From: Meiothermus sp.
Lineage (GTDB): Bacteria; Deinococcota; Deinococci; Deinococcales; Thermaceae
Reading direction: 5' to 3'
Assembly (NCBI RefSeq): GCF_025056915.1
Contig: NZ_JANWVH010000005.1
Location: 1 to 62,182, forward strand
Length of the DNA: 62,182 bases
In this document: in pieces, positions 8,589 through 16,207 of the stretch
Layout: every line of letters starts with the position of its first letter
Position numbering within the stretch: position 1 is the first letter of the stretch
Notes under the pieces: model-generated
What the model was told of the DNA's origin: nothing
What the model saw: only the letters and a program-made list of their open reading frames with translations
The model's database searches: none
Translations under genes and position numbers: made by a program

Positions 8589-9387
8589 GGACGGACGGGC
8601 CCTTGCCAGGTTCGACCACCTCGCGACCGAGGAGCCGCTGGAGATACGGTTGCGCTCGGGCCTGGGCCAGACGCGCACCCTGGCCGTGACCATGCGAACG
8701 CCGGGCCACGACTTTGAACTGGCCGCCGGGTTTTTGTTCGCTGAAGGGGTGATTGGGAGCCGGGATGAAATTCGCCGCATGGCCTACTGTACCGACCCCG
8801 GCGAACCCCAGCAGTACAACATTGTGAACATCGAGCTGTGTTCCGACACGCTACCGAACCTGGCCCCCCTCGAGCGCCACTTTTACACCAGCTCGGCCTG
8901 TGGGGTCTGTGGCAAGGCGGGGTTGGAAAACCTGCGCCTGCGCTACCGGCCCCTGGAGCCTGGTTTTCGGGTCTCGAGCGAAGTGATAGCCCGCTTGCCG
9001 GGCATCCTGGCCCAGCACCAGGGGCTGTTCCGGCAAACCGGGGGCCTGCACGCGGCTGCGCTGTTTGATGCCTCTGGCAAGCTGCTTGCCGTGCGCGAGG
9101 ATGTGGGCCGTCACAACGCGCTGGACAAGCTTTTAGGCTGGGCCTTGCTGGAAAACCGGCTCCCCCTCTCAGCGCACATCGTCCTGGTCAGCGGGCGGGC
9201 CAGCTACGAGCTGGCCCAGAAAACCCTGGCAGCCGGCATCCCCATTCTGGCGGCCATCTCGGCCCCCAGCAGTCTGGCAGTGGAGCTGGCCCAGGAGTTC
9301 AACCTGACCCTGATCGGTTTTTTGCGGGGTTCGTTCAATGTCTATAGCGGCCTGGAGCGGCTCGAGGTAGGCCAGCATTTGCCGTAG
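8524..9387 (+). CDS. fdhD: Formate dehydrogenase accessory sulfurtransferase FdhD
   Basis: A 287-residue FdhD protein. In the known family it passes sulfur from a cysteine desulfurase to the molybdenum cofactor of formate dehydrogenase-type enzymes. The hallmark CGVCGK loop contains Cys126 and Cys129, and EDVGRHNALDKLLG is the conserved C-terminal-half motif. The chosen ATG lies inside the 3' end of the oxidoreductase gene with AAGAGG upstream, so the two genes overlap and are very likely cotranscribed and translationally coupled. A later ATG at 8575 is possible but would remove only non-conserved residues. Confidence 0.92.
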   Translation: MSISKPNHRKGAKTPIRMLRIEDGRALARFDHLATEEPLEIRLRSGLGQTRTLAVTMRTPGHDFELAAGFLFAEGVIGSRDEIRRMAYCTDPGEPQQYNIVNIELCSDTLPNLAPLERHFYTSSACGVCGKAGLENLRLRYRPLEPGFRVSSEVIARLPGILAQHQGLFRQTGGLHAAALFDASGKLLAVREDVGRHNALDKLLGWALLENRLPLSAHIVLVSGRASYELAQKTLAAGIPILAAISAPSSLAVELAQEFNLTLIGFLRGSFNVYSGLERLEVGQHLP

Positions 9388-9450
9388 CTCTCCCAGTAGG
9401 AAACACTCGCTCCCGGTTCGATGTCACACTGGATATGGCACAATCTAGGT

Positions 9451-9777
9451 ATGAAAGCCTACCTGGGCCTCTACACCGCACGCCTCGAGATGCCCTGGGT
9501 GAAAAGCCTCAAGGAAAAACGGGCCCTGGTCAAGCCGACCATCGAGCGGCTGCGCTCGCGCTTCCCGGTCTCGGCGGCGCGGCTGGCCGGCCAGGACGAC
9601 CACGACTGGGAGGTGGTCGGCTTTAGCCTGATTGGCTACGACGGGGTCTGGGTCGAAACCGTACTTCGCGAGGCCGCTGCCTTTATCGCCGCCCAGGCCG
9701 AGTACCAGGTGGTGGAAGTCTCCTGGAGCGTGGAGGAGGTGAGCCTGGACGAGCTCGTGCCCCAGCGGGTTTCTTGA
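9451..9777 (+). CDS. DUF503 (YlxP-like) protein
   Basis: A 108-residue protein with the DUF503 pattern: a KSLKEKRALVKPTIERLRSRF segment after a short first strand, then WEVVGFSLIG and a final helix-strand. Small cytoplasmic proteins of this kind often sit next to rbfA or nusA in other bacteria; their role is not settled. Here it is solitary, between fdhD and a convergent DUF4342 gene. A CACAAT hexamer six bases before the ATG, with TTCGAT 16 bases further upstream, could give a leaderless message. Confidence 0.8.
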   Translation: MKAYLGLYTARLEMPWVKSLKEKRALVKPTIERLRSRFPVSAARLAGQDDHDWEVVGFSLIGYDGVWVETVLREAAAFIAAQAEYQVVEVSWSVEEVSLDELVPQRVS

Positions 9778-9825
9778 GGTCCAGGTAGGCCGTTTCGCCT
9801 GTTGATTGCGCTGCGCCCGGCGGGC

Positions 9826-10164
9826 TCAGGCGGGCTGGTCGGGAAACTCGGTTTTGGATTCTTCCTCGAGGGTTCGCACCTCTACCTGACCGTCGCTGCG
9901 GCGCTCCACCTTGAGCTTGAACTGGGCGATAAGGCCCCCAATAGCCCCGATGGCGGCCAGGCGTGGGGCCGCCAGGGTGAGCAAGCCCCCCACCAGCACC
10001 CCCACCGTGAGCGGTAGCGAGATAAGCTCCTCCCCGTTGGGCTTGCAAATGGTCACCCGCGTGGCCGTCGCGTCGCGCAGCAGCTCCTGTACTTTGCTCA
10101 CCAGCTCGCTGCCCTGCACCTGAATTTCCTCGACCCAGGTTTTGCTTTCGGCGTTCTCTTGCAT
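9826..10164 (-). CDS. DUF4342 small membrane-associated protein
   Basis: A 112-residue protein with an amphipathic N-terminal helix (VQGSELVSKVQELLRDA), a TVGVLVGGLLTLAAP hydrophobic stretch followed by LAAIGAIGGLIAQFKL, and an acidic tail, matching the DUF4342 layout. The function is unknown; a membrane association through the glycine-rich hydrophobic part is likely. It has a strong AGGAGGG four bases before the ATG and a TAAACT -10 candidate at 10185-10190. It converges on the DUF503 gene with only 48 bases between stops. Confidence 0.75.
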   Translation of the reverse strand: MQENAESKTWVEEIQVQGSELVSKVQELLRDATATRVTICKPNGEELISLPLTVGVLVGGLLTLAAPRLAAIGAIGGLIAQFKLKVERRSDGQVEVRTLEEESKTEFPDQPA

Positions 10165-10335
10165 AGCGCCCTCCTGTCAGCCGCAGTTTACACAAAGGCA
10201 TCCAACCAAATGGTCAGGCCAGGCCGCTTCCGGTGGGTCGAGCGGCGCCCACCAATCTGCGGCACGGCGGACTCGTTGCGCCTCATCGGGTGGGGTGAAT
10301 AAAGGCAAGCGGGATTGGTCGGAAAACCGCTCCAC

Positions 10336-11526
10336 CTATGCGACCTCGACCGCCAGGGCAGTAGACCCTCCGGTGCCATGACAGATGGCCGCCAGGCCGC
10401 GTTCCTTGCCGTGGGTGTGCAGGGCATGAATCAGGGTGGTGAGGATTCGGGCTCCCGAGGCCCCAATGGGGTGCCCCAGGGCAATCGCGCCGCCATGCAC
10501 GTTCAGGCTTTCCAGGGAAACCCCCAGCAGGCGGTGGAACAAAAGGTTGTTGAGGGCAAAGGCTTCGTTGTTTTCAAACAGTTGGAAGTCGGAAATCCCA
10601 AGCCGGAGCTTTTCCAGCAGCTTTTTGACCGCAGGCACCGGCGCCTCGGGGAAGCGCCAGGGCTCACCGGCGGCCCAGCTATTGCCCAGAATCCGCGCGA
10701 TGGGTTTCAGGCCATGTTTCCGTATGGCCTCGGAGCTGGCCAGCACCAGGGCTGCTGCCCCGTCGGAAATTTGCGAGGCGTTGCCTGCCGTGAGCACCCC
10801 GTCTTTCTTGAAGGCTGGGCGCAGGGCCGCCAGCGATTCCAGGGTGGTCTCGGGCCGCACGCCTTCATCCTTTTCGACTTGCTCCACCCCCTTGCGGGTT
10901 CTGACCTCGAGGGGCACGATCTCCTTGCTGAAATAGCAGGCTTCCTGGGCCCTGGCCGCCCGCTGGTGGGAGTGCATCGCCACCTCGTCCAGCTCGGCAC
11001 GGGTGACGCCAAATTCGGCGGCCAGGCGCTCGGTCTGGTCGCCCATGGCCTCCCCGGTAAAGGGGTCGGAGAGCCCATCCCGCTGCAGGATGTCTTGCAA
11101 CTGCTCCGGTGCCCCGGCCAGGTATTTGTAGCCCCAGCGGGCCCGGCTCGAGAGGTAAAAACCGGTCTGGGTCATGGACTCCATCCCGCCGACCAGCACC
11201 ACTTCGGCATCGCCATTCTTGATGGCCAGCGCACCGTTGGCTACGGCCTGCATTCCCGAGGCGCACACCATGTCCACCGCATAACCGTCCACCGTGTTGG
11301 GGATTCCTGCTTTGAAGGCCGCCTGTCGGGGCGGCAGCTGTCCATGCCCGGCCCGCAAAACCTGGCCGAATACGAACAGATCCAGGTCGGCGCCGTTTAC
11401 GCCTGCTCGCTCGAGGGCTGCTTTCATCACATGCGCCCCCAGATCCACCGGAGAAAAATCCTTCAAGGCCCCACCAAACCGCCCAATCGGGGTTCGTACC
11501 GCCGAAACCACCCACACTTCGCGCAT
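10336..11526 (-). CDS. Acetyl-CoA C-acyltransferase (thiolase)
   Basis: A 396-residue thiolase. It catalyses reversible condensation or cleavage of acyl-CoA, in beta-oxidation or in acetoacetyl-CoA formation. The acyl-accepting cysteine is Cys88 in MVCASGMQA; the second half holds NNEAFALN, GGAIALGHPIGASGAR and CHGTGGSTA with the catalytic His and second Cys. The ATG at 11526 follows AGGAGGCAGC, so the longer open frame upstream is not used. No other fatty-acid degradation gene is adjacent, so degradative and biosynthetic roles cannot be separated. Confidence 0.93.
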   Translation of the reverse strand: MREVWVVSAVRTPIGRFGGALKDFSPVDLGAHVMKAALERAGVNGADLDLFVFGQVLRAGHGQLPPRQAAFKAGIPNTVDGYAVDMVCASGMQAVANGALAIKNGDAEVVLVGGMESMTQTGFYLSSRARWGYKYLAGAPEQLQDILQRDGLSDPFTGEAMGDQTERLAAEFGVTRAELDEVAMHSHQRAARAQEACYFSKEIVPLEVRTRKGVEQVEKDEGVRPETTLESLAALRPAFKKDGVLTAGNASQISDGAAALVLASSEAIRKHGLKPIARILGNSWAAGEPWRFPEAPVPAVKKLLEKLRLGISDFQLFENNEAFALNNLLFHRLLGVSLESLNVHGGAIALGHPIGASGARILTTLIHALHTHGKERGLAAICHGTGGSTALAVEVA

Positions 11527-11942
11527 CGCTGCCTCCTGGCGATATATTACGCTATTTCCGACCACCGGCAGAAAGGCGTAAGGGGGAGGCTCGAAAGACG
11601 TCCCCGGAGCGCAGGCAGCCAGCCCACCGTTGGGTAGAAGCGGTTCGGGCGGGGCCAGGGATTTGGTGGCGGAAGGCAGGTGGTTTATTCACAATGGACC
11701 ACCCACCACCCAATCTCACCTGGTTCATTCCTGAAAAAAGCTGTTGATTTCTGCGTCGCACAAAAGACCATATAACCCCACCCGAACGGTGAGCGAACTC
11801 AGGCCCGGACGCGCTCGGTTCCTCCCCGACCTTGCAGGGGAGGCCAGGTGGGGTGGCCATCCTGGCCCCCCACACTACCAGCCAATGGGGGGCCTGTCCG
11901 ATACCCTTCCCAGCCCTTCCTGCGGGGTGAGAGGGTGATGCG
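11527..11942. other. Intergenic region, hairpins only
   Basis: No coding gene is supported in this 416-base stretch between the thiolase start and the small membrane protein. It contains G-rich inverted repeats, notably CCTCCCC...GGGGAGG at about 11821-11844 and a GGCCAGGTGG/CCTGGCC pair just after it. These could be terminators or remnants of repeats. The bases around 11650-11700 share GAAGGCAGGTG with the second repeat family, but too little to call a copy. Confidence 0.4.
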
Positions 11943-12047
11943 CTAGTGGTCTTTGTTGGGCAAACCCTTGTCCTTTACAAAGAAAATGAACATGACCAGC
12001 AACAAGCCGATGACCACCGCCGCGCCAATGGTAATGATTTCGTCCAT
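11943..12047 (-). CDS. 34-residue single-span membrane protein
   Basis: A short ORF beginning MDEIITIGAAVVIG, running through one strongly hydrophobic helix (VVIGLLLVMFIFFV), and ending in a charged tail (KDKGLPNKDH). A GGGAGG ribosome binding site precedes the ATG, and a TAAACT -10 candidate lies at 12078-12083. These features and the clean membrane helix make it more credible than a chance frame. No function can be given; it could be a small subunit or regulator of a membrane complex. It is divergent from rodA. Confidence 0.6.
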   Translation of the reverse strand: MDEIITIGAAVVIGLLLVMFIFFVKDKGLPNKDH

Positions 12048-12141
12048 GTCTCTAATCCTCCCAATCACTCGAGCCAAAGTTTAGCACTGTTGGCGAGCCA
12101 GGGGTCAGGCTGGAATAGGTTTGTAGAAACACCATCCAAAA

Positions 12142-12171
12142 CTGACAAATCTCACAAGTCCTGGATAGACT
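12142..12171 (+). promoter_or_regulatory. Promoter of rodA (leaderless)
   Basis: A -35 CTGACA at 12142-12147 and a -10 TAGACT at 12166-12171 are separated by 18 bases. The GTG start of rodA is six bases after the -10, so the transcript should start at or next to the start codon. Confidence 0.6.
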
Positions 12172-12177
12172 GAGGGG

Positions 12178-13260
12178 GTGACGCTGCGCCGAGTGCCGGT
12201 ATTTGCCTACGACTGGGTGCTGATTGGCCTGGTGTTGCTGATTAACCTGGTCGGGCTGGTCACGCTTTACAGCGCAGCCCCCAGCCGCGGGGTCTGGGTG
12301 CAGCAACTGGTGGCCTTTCCGATTGCTTTATCGGTGGGCCTGTTGGCGCAGATGTTCTCACGCCGCCAGGTGCTCGCCTGGGCTTTCCCGCTCTACGCGG
12401 TTTCGCTGGCAATGCTGGTGCTGGTCTTGCTGGTGGGGCGCGAGATTAACGGAGCCAAGGCCTGGTTTGACCTGGGGCCCATCAGTTTTCAGCCCCTCGA
12501 GATGGCCAAGATTGGGCTGATTCTGGTGCTGGCTAAAGTGCTGGCCGCTCGGCCCCTGGAACGGCCCCTGGATTATGTATTGCCCATGGTGGTGGCTGCG
12601 CCCATCCTGGGGCTGGTGTTCATCCAGCCCGACCTGGGGGGCACCCTGGTGCTGATCGCAGGCCTGCTGGGCATTCTGTTTGTACGCGGGATGCCGGTGC
12701 AGCACATAGTGCTGGGGCTGGTCGCGGTGGTGGTACTGATTCCTACGGTGGTCTGGCCCAACCTCAGCCAGTACCAGCGGGACCGTGTTGAAATTTTGTT
12801 CGACCTCTCCAAAGACCCCCGCGGCAAGGGTTTTCAGCAGATCCAGTCCACCATTGCCATTGGCTCCGGGGGGCTGATGGGGAAGGGCTTTGGCTCCGGC
12901 ACCCAGACGCAACTGGGGTTTGTGCCCGAACGCCAGACCGACTTCATCTACTCGGTGCTGGCCGAGGAGTGGGGTTTTATGGGCGCGGTCAGCCTGATGC
13001 TGCTGTATGCCCTGCTTTTCTTTCGTCTGGGCCGGATGATATTGGAATGTGTGCGAATGGAGGACCGGCTGGTGATAACCGGTGTGCTCTCGATGCTGGC
13101 CTTTCAGGTGGTGGTCAACATTGCGGTCACCCTGGGGCTGGCCCCCGTCACAGGGCTCACCCTGCCTCTGGTCTCCAAAGGGGGCTCCAGCCTGGTCATG
13201 GTGTATTTGGGGTTGGGCCTGGCCCTGTTAATGCACCGGGATCGCTACCGTGAGGTGTGA
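12178..13260 (+). CDS. rodA: Rod-shape-determining protein RodA
   Basis: A 360-residue SEDS-family polytopic membrane protein, the peptidoglycan glycosyltransferase of the elongation machinery. About ten hydrophobic helices are visible. Typical stretches are VLLVGREINGAKAWFDLG, LGLVFIQPDLGGTLVLIAG, GKGFGSGTQTQLGFVPERQTDF and the C-terminal PLVSKGGSSLVMVYLGLGL. The length and the residues around the first periplasmic loop fit RodA better than FtsW. No mreBCD or PBP2 gene is in the window. The GTG start follows the -10 box by six bases. Confidence 0.92.
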   Translation: MTLRRVPVFAYDWVLIGLVLLINLVGLVTLYSAAPSRGVWVQQLVAFPIALSVGLLAQMFSRRQVLAWAFPLYAVSLAMLVLVLLVGREINGAKAWFDLGPISFQPLEMAKIGLILVLAKVLAARPLERPLDYVLPMVVAAPILGLVFIQPDLGGTLVLIAGLLGILFVRGMPVQHIVLGLVAVVVLIPTVVWPNLSQYQRDRVEILFDLSKDPRGKGFQQIQSTIAIGSGGLMGKGFGSGTQTQLGFVPERQTDFIYSVLAEEWGFMGAVSLMLLYALLFFRLGRMILECVRMEDRLVITGVLSMLAFQVVVNIAVTLGLAPVTGLTLPLVSKGGSSLVMVYLGLGLALLMHRDRYREV

Positions 13261-13436
13261 GCGAGAAAGCGGGGAGGGCCCTTCGTCTTGCAAGATTTTT
13301 TTAGGGTCAGGTTGGCTGCCGAAAGCCGAGTGCCGAAGGCCGCATGCCCAGGCGAAGCCGAAAGCGAGCAACCCATGCCCTTTGACCCCCGACAACTTCT
13401 GTAATCTTTTCACCCCCTTACGGCCTGGGTTTACAG

Positions 13437-13463
13437 TTGGACTCAAGCCCCTCGGCGTATACT
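13437..13463 (+). promoter_or_regulatory. Promoter candidate of tatA
   Basis: TTGGAC at 13437-13442 and TATACT at 13458-13463 are 15 bases apart, slightly short of the optimum. The -10 hexamer is good, and the tatA ribosome binding site AAGGAGG follows. Confidence 0.5.
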
Positions 13464-13482
13464 GAAGCGAAGGAGGAAGTGT

Positions 13483-13662
13483 ATGCCTTTAGGCCCTACC
13501 GAGCTCATCATCATCTTGCTGATTGTGGTTTTGCTGTTTGGCGCCCGCAAACTTCCGGAGCTGGCCCGGGGGCTGGGCCAGTCGGCCCGGGAGTTTCGCA
13601 AAGGCCTGAGCGACGACGATAAAAAGCCTGAGGAGAGCAAGCCGGAGCAGAAGCAGTCTTAG
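13483..13662 (+). CDS. tatA: Twin-arginine translocase subunit TatA/TatE
   Basis: A 59-residue TatA-family protein. A single N-terminal membrane helix (ELIIILLIVVLLFGARKLP) is followed by the amphipathic helix LARGLGQSAREFRKGL and a short, highly charged tail. It forms the protein-conducting part of the Tat export system for folded, cofactor-bearing proteins. A strong AAGGAGG precedes the ATG. Its stop overlaps the stop of convergent modC by four bases. tatC is not in the window. Confidence 0.9.
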   Translation: MPLGPTELIIILLIVVLLFGARKLPELARGLGQSAREFRKGLSDDDKKPEESKPEQKQS

Positions 13663-14663
13663 CCCGGTATCAGGTGCAAGAAGCGCGGCTCGAGGGCGAC
13701 CTCGAGCTCCCGCCCTTCAGCCAGCCCCAGCTGGGCCTGCTTGTAGCGGGGCAACAGGAAGTCCAGGCCAACTTCCCCCACCACCAGCTCACCGCGAAGC
13801 CGCAAGCCCTGCGAATAAAGATGCCGAACCCGGCCCCGGACGCAGTTCTCGCGACCGTCTAGGGTAAAAACTTCCTCCGAACGGATGCCCACCCAGACCC
13901 GCTGCCCCACCCGGGCCCAGTCGGGGCGGGTCGCCTGGAGCGGGCCCAGCCGGGTCTCCAGGCGCACCCGGTCTTTCTGCAAGCCCAGCACCGTACCCTC
14001 CCACAGGTTGCGGAAGCCCACCAGCCGGGCCACCTCGAGCGTTGCCGGGCGGCCAAACACCTCCTCGGCGCTGCCCTCCTGCGCCAGCCCGGCCCGCGTC
14101 AGAACGGCCACCCGGTGGGCCCGCTGGGCCAGCCACTGGTCGTGGGTGGCGGCCAGGATGGGAATCTGCAAGCCCCTCAGGCGCTCCAGCACCCCGCCGA
14201 ACACCTCCTCGCGGGTGGCCGCGTCCAGGGCGCTGGTCGGCTCGTCTAAGAGTAGAATCTGAGGCTCCCGGGCCAGGGCCCTCGCCAGCGCCACCCGCTG
14301 CTGCTGCCCTCCCGATAGCTGCCGCGGAAACCGCTCGGCCAGCTCGGCAATGCCCATTAGCTCGAGGTAGTCCAGGGCTTTGGGCCTGCGGGCTGGGCGG
14401 GGTAGATGGGCCAGGGGAAAGGCCACGTTCTGCCAGGCCCTCAGATGCGGAAACAGGGCGAAATGCTGCGGCAGGTAGCCCACCGGGCGCTTTTCGGCCC
14501 GCAGCCCGGTAAAGGGCTGGCCGCTGGCCGGAATCAGACCGGCCAGCGCCTTCAGCAGGCTGGTTTTGCCCACCCCGCTCTCCCCCAGCAGCACCGTGAG
14601 GCCCTCCGCACGAAGGCGGAGCCTGAGCTTTACCGGGTGCTCGAGGGCATACGCAATCTCCAC
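13659..14663 (-). CDS. modC: Molybdate ABC transporter ATP-binding protein ModC
   Basis: A 334-residue ABC ATPase. The Walker A is GESGVGKTSL, the Q-loop segment VGYLPQHFALFP, the signature LSGGQQQRVALARAL and the Walker B ILLLDEPTSALD. A C-terminal extension of about 110 residues looks like a regulatory TOBE-type domain (VGIRSEEVFTL). It is the third gene of modABC and overlaps modB by 34 bases, so it is cotranscribed. Specificity for molybdate rather than tungstate is inferred from the ModA and ModB neighbours. Confidence 0.9.
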   Translation of the reverse strand: MEIAYALEHPVKLRLRLRAEGLTVLLGESGVGKTSLLKALAGLIPASGQPFTGLRAEKRPVGYLPQHFALFPHLRAWQNVAFPLAHLPRPARRPKALDYLELMGIAELAERFPRQLSGGQQQRVALARALAREPQILLLDEPTSALDAATREEVFGGVLERLRGLQIPILAATHDQWLAQRAHRVAVLTRAGLAQEGSAEEVFGRPATLEVARLVGFRNLWEGTVLGLQKDRVRLETRLGPLQATRPDWARVGQRVWVGIRSEEVFTLDGRENCVRGRVRHLYSQGLRLRGELVVGEVGLDFLLPRYKQAQLGLAEGRELEVALEPRFLHLIPG

Positions 14664-15310
14664 ACGTCCTCCAGGGTTCGCACCAGATACACCAGCGCAA
14701 AACTGACCCCCAGCAAAACCCCCGAAGCCTCCGCGGCCCGCCCAAACTGAAGGGCCTGTACCTGGTCGTAGATGTAAATGCTTACCATCTGGGTTTTGCC
14801 AGGAATGCTACCCCCCACCATCAGCACCACCCCAAACTCGCCCAGGGTGTGGGCAAAGGCCAGAATCGAGCCCGACAAAATGCCCGGCCAGGTGATGGGC
14901 AAAATCACCTCGAGCCAGACCCGCCGCCACCCCGCCCCCAGGGTGCGGGCGGTCTGAATCAGGTCCAGGTCTAAGCTGCGGAAGGCTTCCCGGTAGCCGT
15001 TGAGCGCAAAGGGCAGGCTAAAGAGCACCGAGCCCACCACCAGCCCCTCAAAGCGAAAGGCCCAGGTGAAGCCAAAGGTCTGGGCGATGGGGCCGTTCTG
15101 CCCGAGCAGCAAGAGCAGGTAAAACCCCAGCACGGTGGGGGGCAGGGTCAGGGGCAGTAGCACCATGGACTCCAGCACCCGTTTGCCCGGAAAGCGCTTG
15201 TGGGCCAGCACCCAGCCCAGCGGCAGGCCCAGCAACAGAAGTATGGCCGTGGTTACCAGGCTGACCTCAAAGGTCAGGCGCAGGGTTTGCCAGAATACCG
15301 GGTCATCCAT
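14630..15310 (-). CDS. modB: Molybdate ABC transporter permease ModB
   Basis: A 226-residue inner-membrane permease with about five membrane helices. The cytoplasmic EAA-type loop, LDLDLIQTARTLGAGWRRVW, contacts the ATPase, and the LGEFGVVLMVGGSIPGKTQ stretch is typical of ModB. Its ATG shares one base with the modA stop (TAATG), a sign of translational coupling. It carries molybdate (or tungstate) across the inner membrane with ModA and ModC. Confidence 0.92.
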   Translation of the reverse strand: MDDPVFWQTLRLTFEVSLVTTAILLLLGLPLGWVLAHKRFPGKRVLESMVLLPLTLPPTVLGFYLLLLLGQNGPIAQTFGFTWAFRFEGLVVGSVLFSLPFALNGYREAFRSLDLDLIQTARTLGAGWRRVWLEVILPITWPGILSGSILAFAHTLGEFGVVLMVGGSIPGKTQMVSIYIYDQVQALQFGRAAEASGVLLGVSFALVYLVRTLEDVWRLRMPSSTR

Positions 15311-16161
15311 TACTCCAGCTTCTCCCCTGGCAACAAAAACCCGTACTTGCGCAACACCCGGTGGGCTTCGGGGGTGGCGATGTAGTCGTAGAAGCGCCGA
15401 ACCGGCGGGCGATCCTGCCCGCGCAGCATCACGTAGGTCTGGTTCAGGCGCAGATGGCTGCTCAAAGGCGCGAGCCAGAACACCCCGGCCTGCTCCATGG
15501 CCTCGCTTTTGGCGATGGAAAGGGCAATCAGTCCGATGTTGGTGCTGGTCAGGGCCAGCTGAGCGGCCTGGGAGATGTTTTCGCCGTAGACGAACTCGAA
15601 ACTGGCCTTACCCCGCCGTAGAGGGCCTATGTCGTAGTAGGCGGGTATCCCCGCCGTCATCTCTTCCCACCTGGCTGTTCGGGTCGGGCGAAGGAGACCA
15701 AAGCGCTCCAGAAGCGTCACCCCCGCCCGTCCGTATGGGGCATGAACCGGATTGGCCATGGCCAGCCTGGTCACCCTGGGGTCGAGCAGAACCCGCGGCC
15801 CCAGCTTTCGGGGGTCGAGCCCTTGCTGAACCAGGCTGTTGGAGGCCCAGATAACCATCCGGCCCACCGCATACAGCCTGAGGGTCCCCGGCACGGTGCG
15901 TCCGGCTTCTTCCAAAAGCCTGGGGAAAGCCTCGTCGGCGGCAAAGTAGAGGTCGGCAGGCAGGCCCTGCAGGAGCTGGGTGTAGAGCTTGCCCGTGGAA
16001 CCAAAGCTTAGTTCGACCCTGATACCGGGGTTCTGGCGCTCAAAACCCTGGGCAATTTCGGTCAGTGCATACAGCAAGTCCGCCGCCGCAACCACACGAA
16101 CCGTGTTGCTCTGGGCCAGGCCCCACCCAAGCAACAGGCACAAGCCGAGAAAACGAATCAC
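15310..16161 (-). CDS. modA: Molybdate-binding periplasmic protein ModA
   Basis: A 283-residue solute-binding protein with a signal peptide (FLGLCLLLGWGLAQS). The mature start VRVVAAADLLYALTEIA and the FGSTGKLYTQLLQGLPADLY segment match the two oxyanion-binding loops of ModA. Translation begins at a GTG preceded by GGAG. A 17-bp perfect palindrome lies 17 bases upstream of the start, directly after the PadR-family gene. Molybdate taken up here could supply the FdhF/YdeP-type enzyme encoded at 6.3 kb. Confidence 0.9.
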   Translation of the reverse strand: MIRFLGLCLLLGWGLAQSNTVRVVAAADLLYALTEIAQGFERQNPGIRVELSFGSTGKLYTQLLQGLPADLYFAADEAFPRLLEEAGRTVPGTLRLYAVGRMVIWASNSLVQQGLDPRKLGPRVLLDPRVTRLAMANPVHAPYGRAGVTLLERFGLLRPTRTARWEEMTAGIPAYYDIGPLRRGKASFEFVYGENISQAAQLALTSTNIGLIALSIAKSEAMEQAGVFWLAPLSSHLRLNQTYVMLRGQDRPPVRRFYDYIATPEAHRVLRKYGFLLPGEKLE

Positions 16162-16177
16162 AATCCAGTCTCCCTAT

Positions 16178-16194
16178 TAGTTACAGTGTAACTA
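16178..16194 (-). promoter_or_regulatory. 17-bp palindromic operator candidate before modA
   Basis: TAGTTACA and TGTAACTA flank a single central base, giving a perfect palindrome at 16178-16194, between the PadR-type gene stop and the modA start. The TACA/TGTA core resembles known PadR-family sites. I infer it is bound by the adjacent regulator; direct evidence is lacking. Confidence 0.6.
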
Positions 16195-16207
16195 TATGGG
16201 ACAGGGC

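Noticed and set aside
6762..8780. Long open frame (about 670 codons) on the minus strand
   Set aside because: It lies opposite the molybdenum oxidoreductase gene and arises from the GC-rich third positions; its sequence shows no family motifs.
10315..11637. Open frame of about 440 codons on the plus strand
   Set aside because: It is the antisense shadow of the thiolase, which has clear catalytic motifs and a ribosome binding site.
11640..11725. Possible third copy of the second repeat family
   Set aside because: Only GAAGGCAGGTG and a CCACCCACC stretch agree; the terminal GTACGCCT block is missing.
13290..13310. TCTTGCAAGA followed by a run of T after rodA, as a terminator
   Set aside because: The palindrome has no loop and cannot form a stable hairpin of terminator type.
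13318..13375. Imperfect GCCGAAAGCCGA-type repeats, also seen inverted near 54757-54780 and 20108-20130
   Set aside because: The repeats are short and irregular and look like low-complexity intergenic drift rather than an element or regulatory array.
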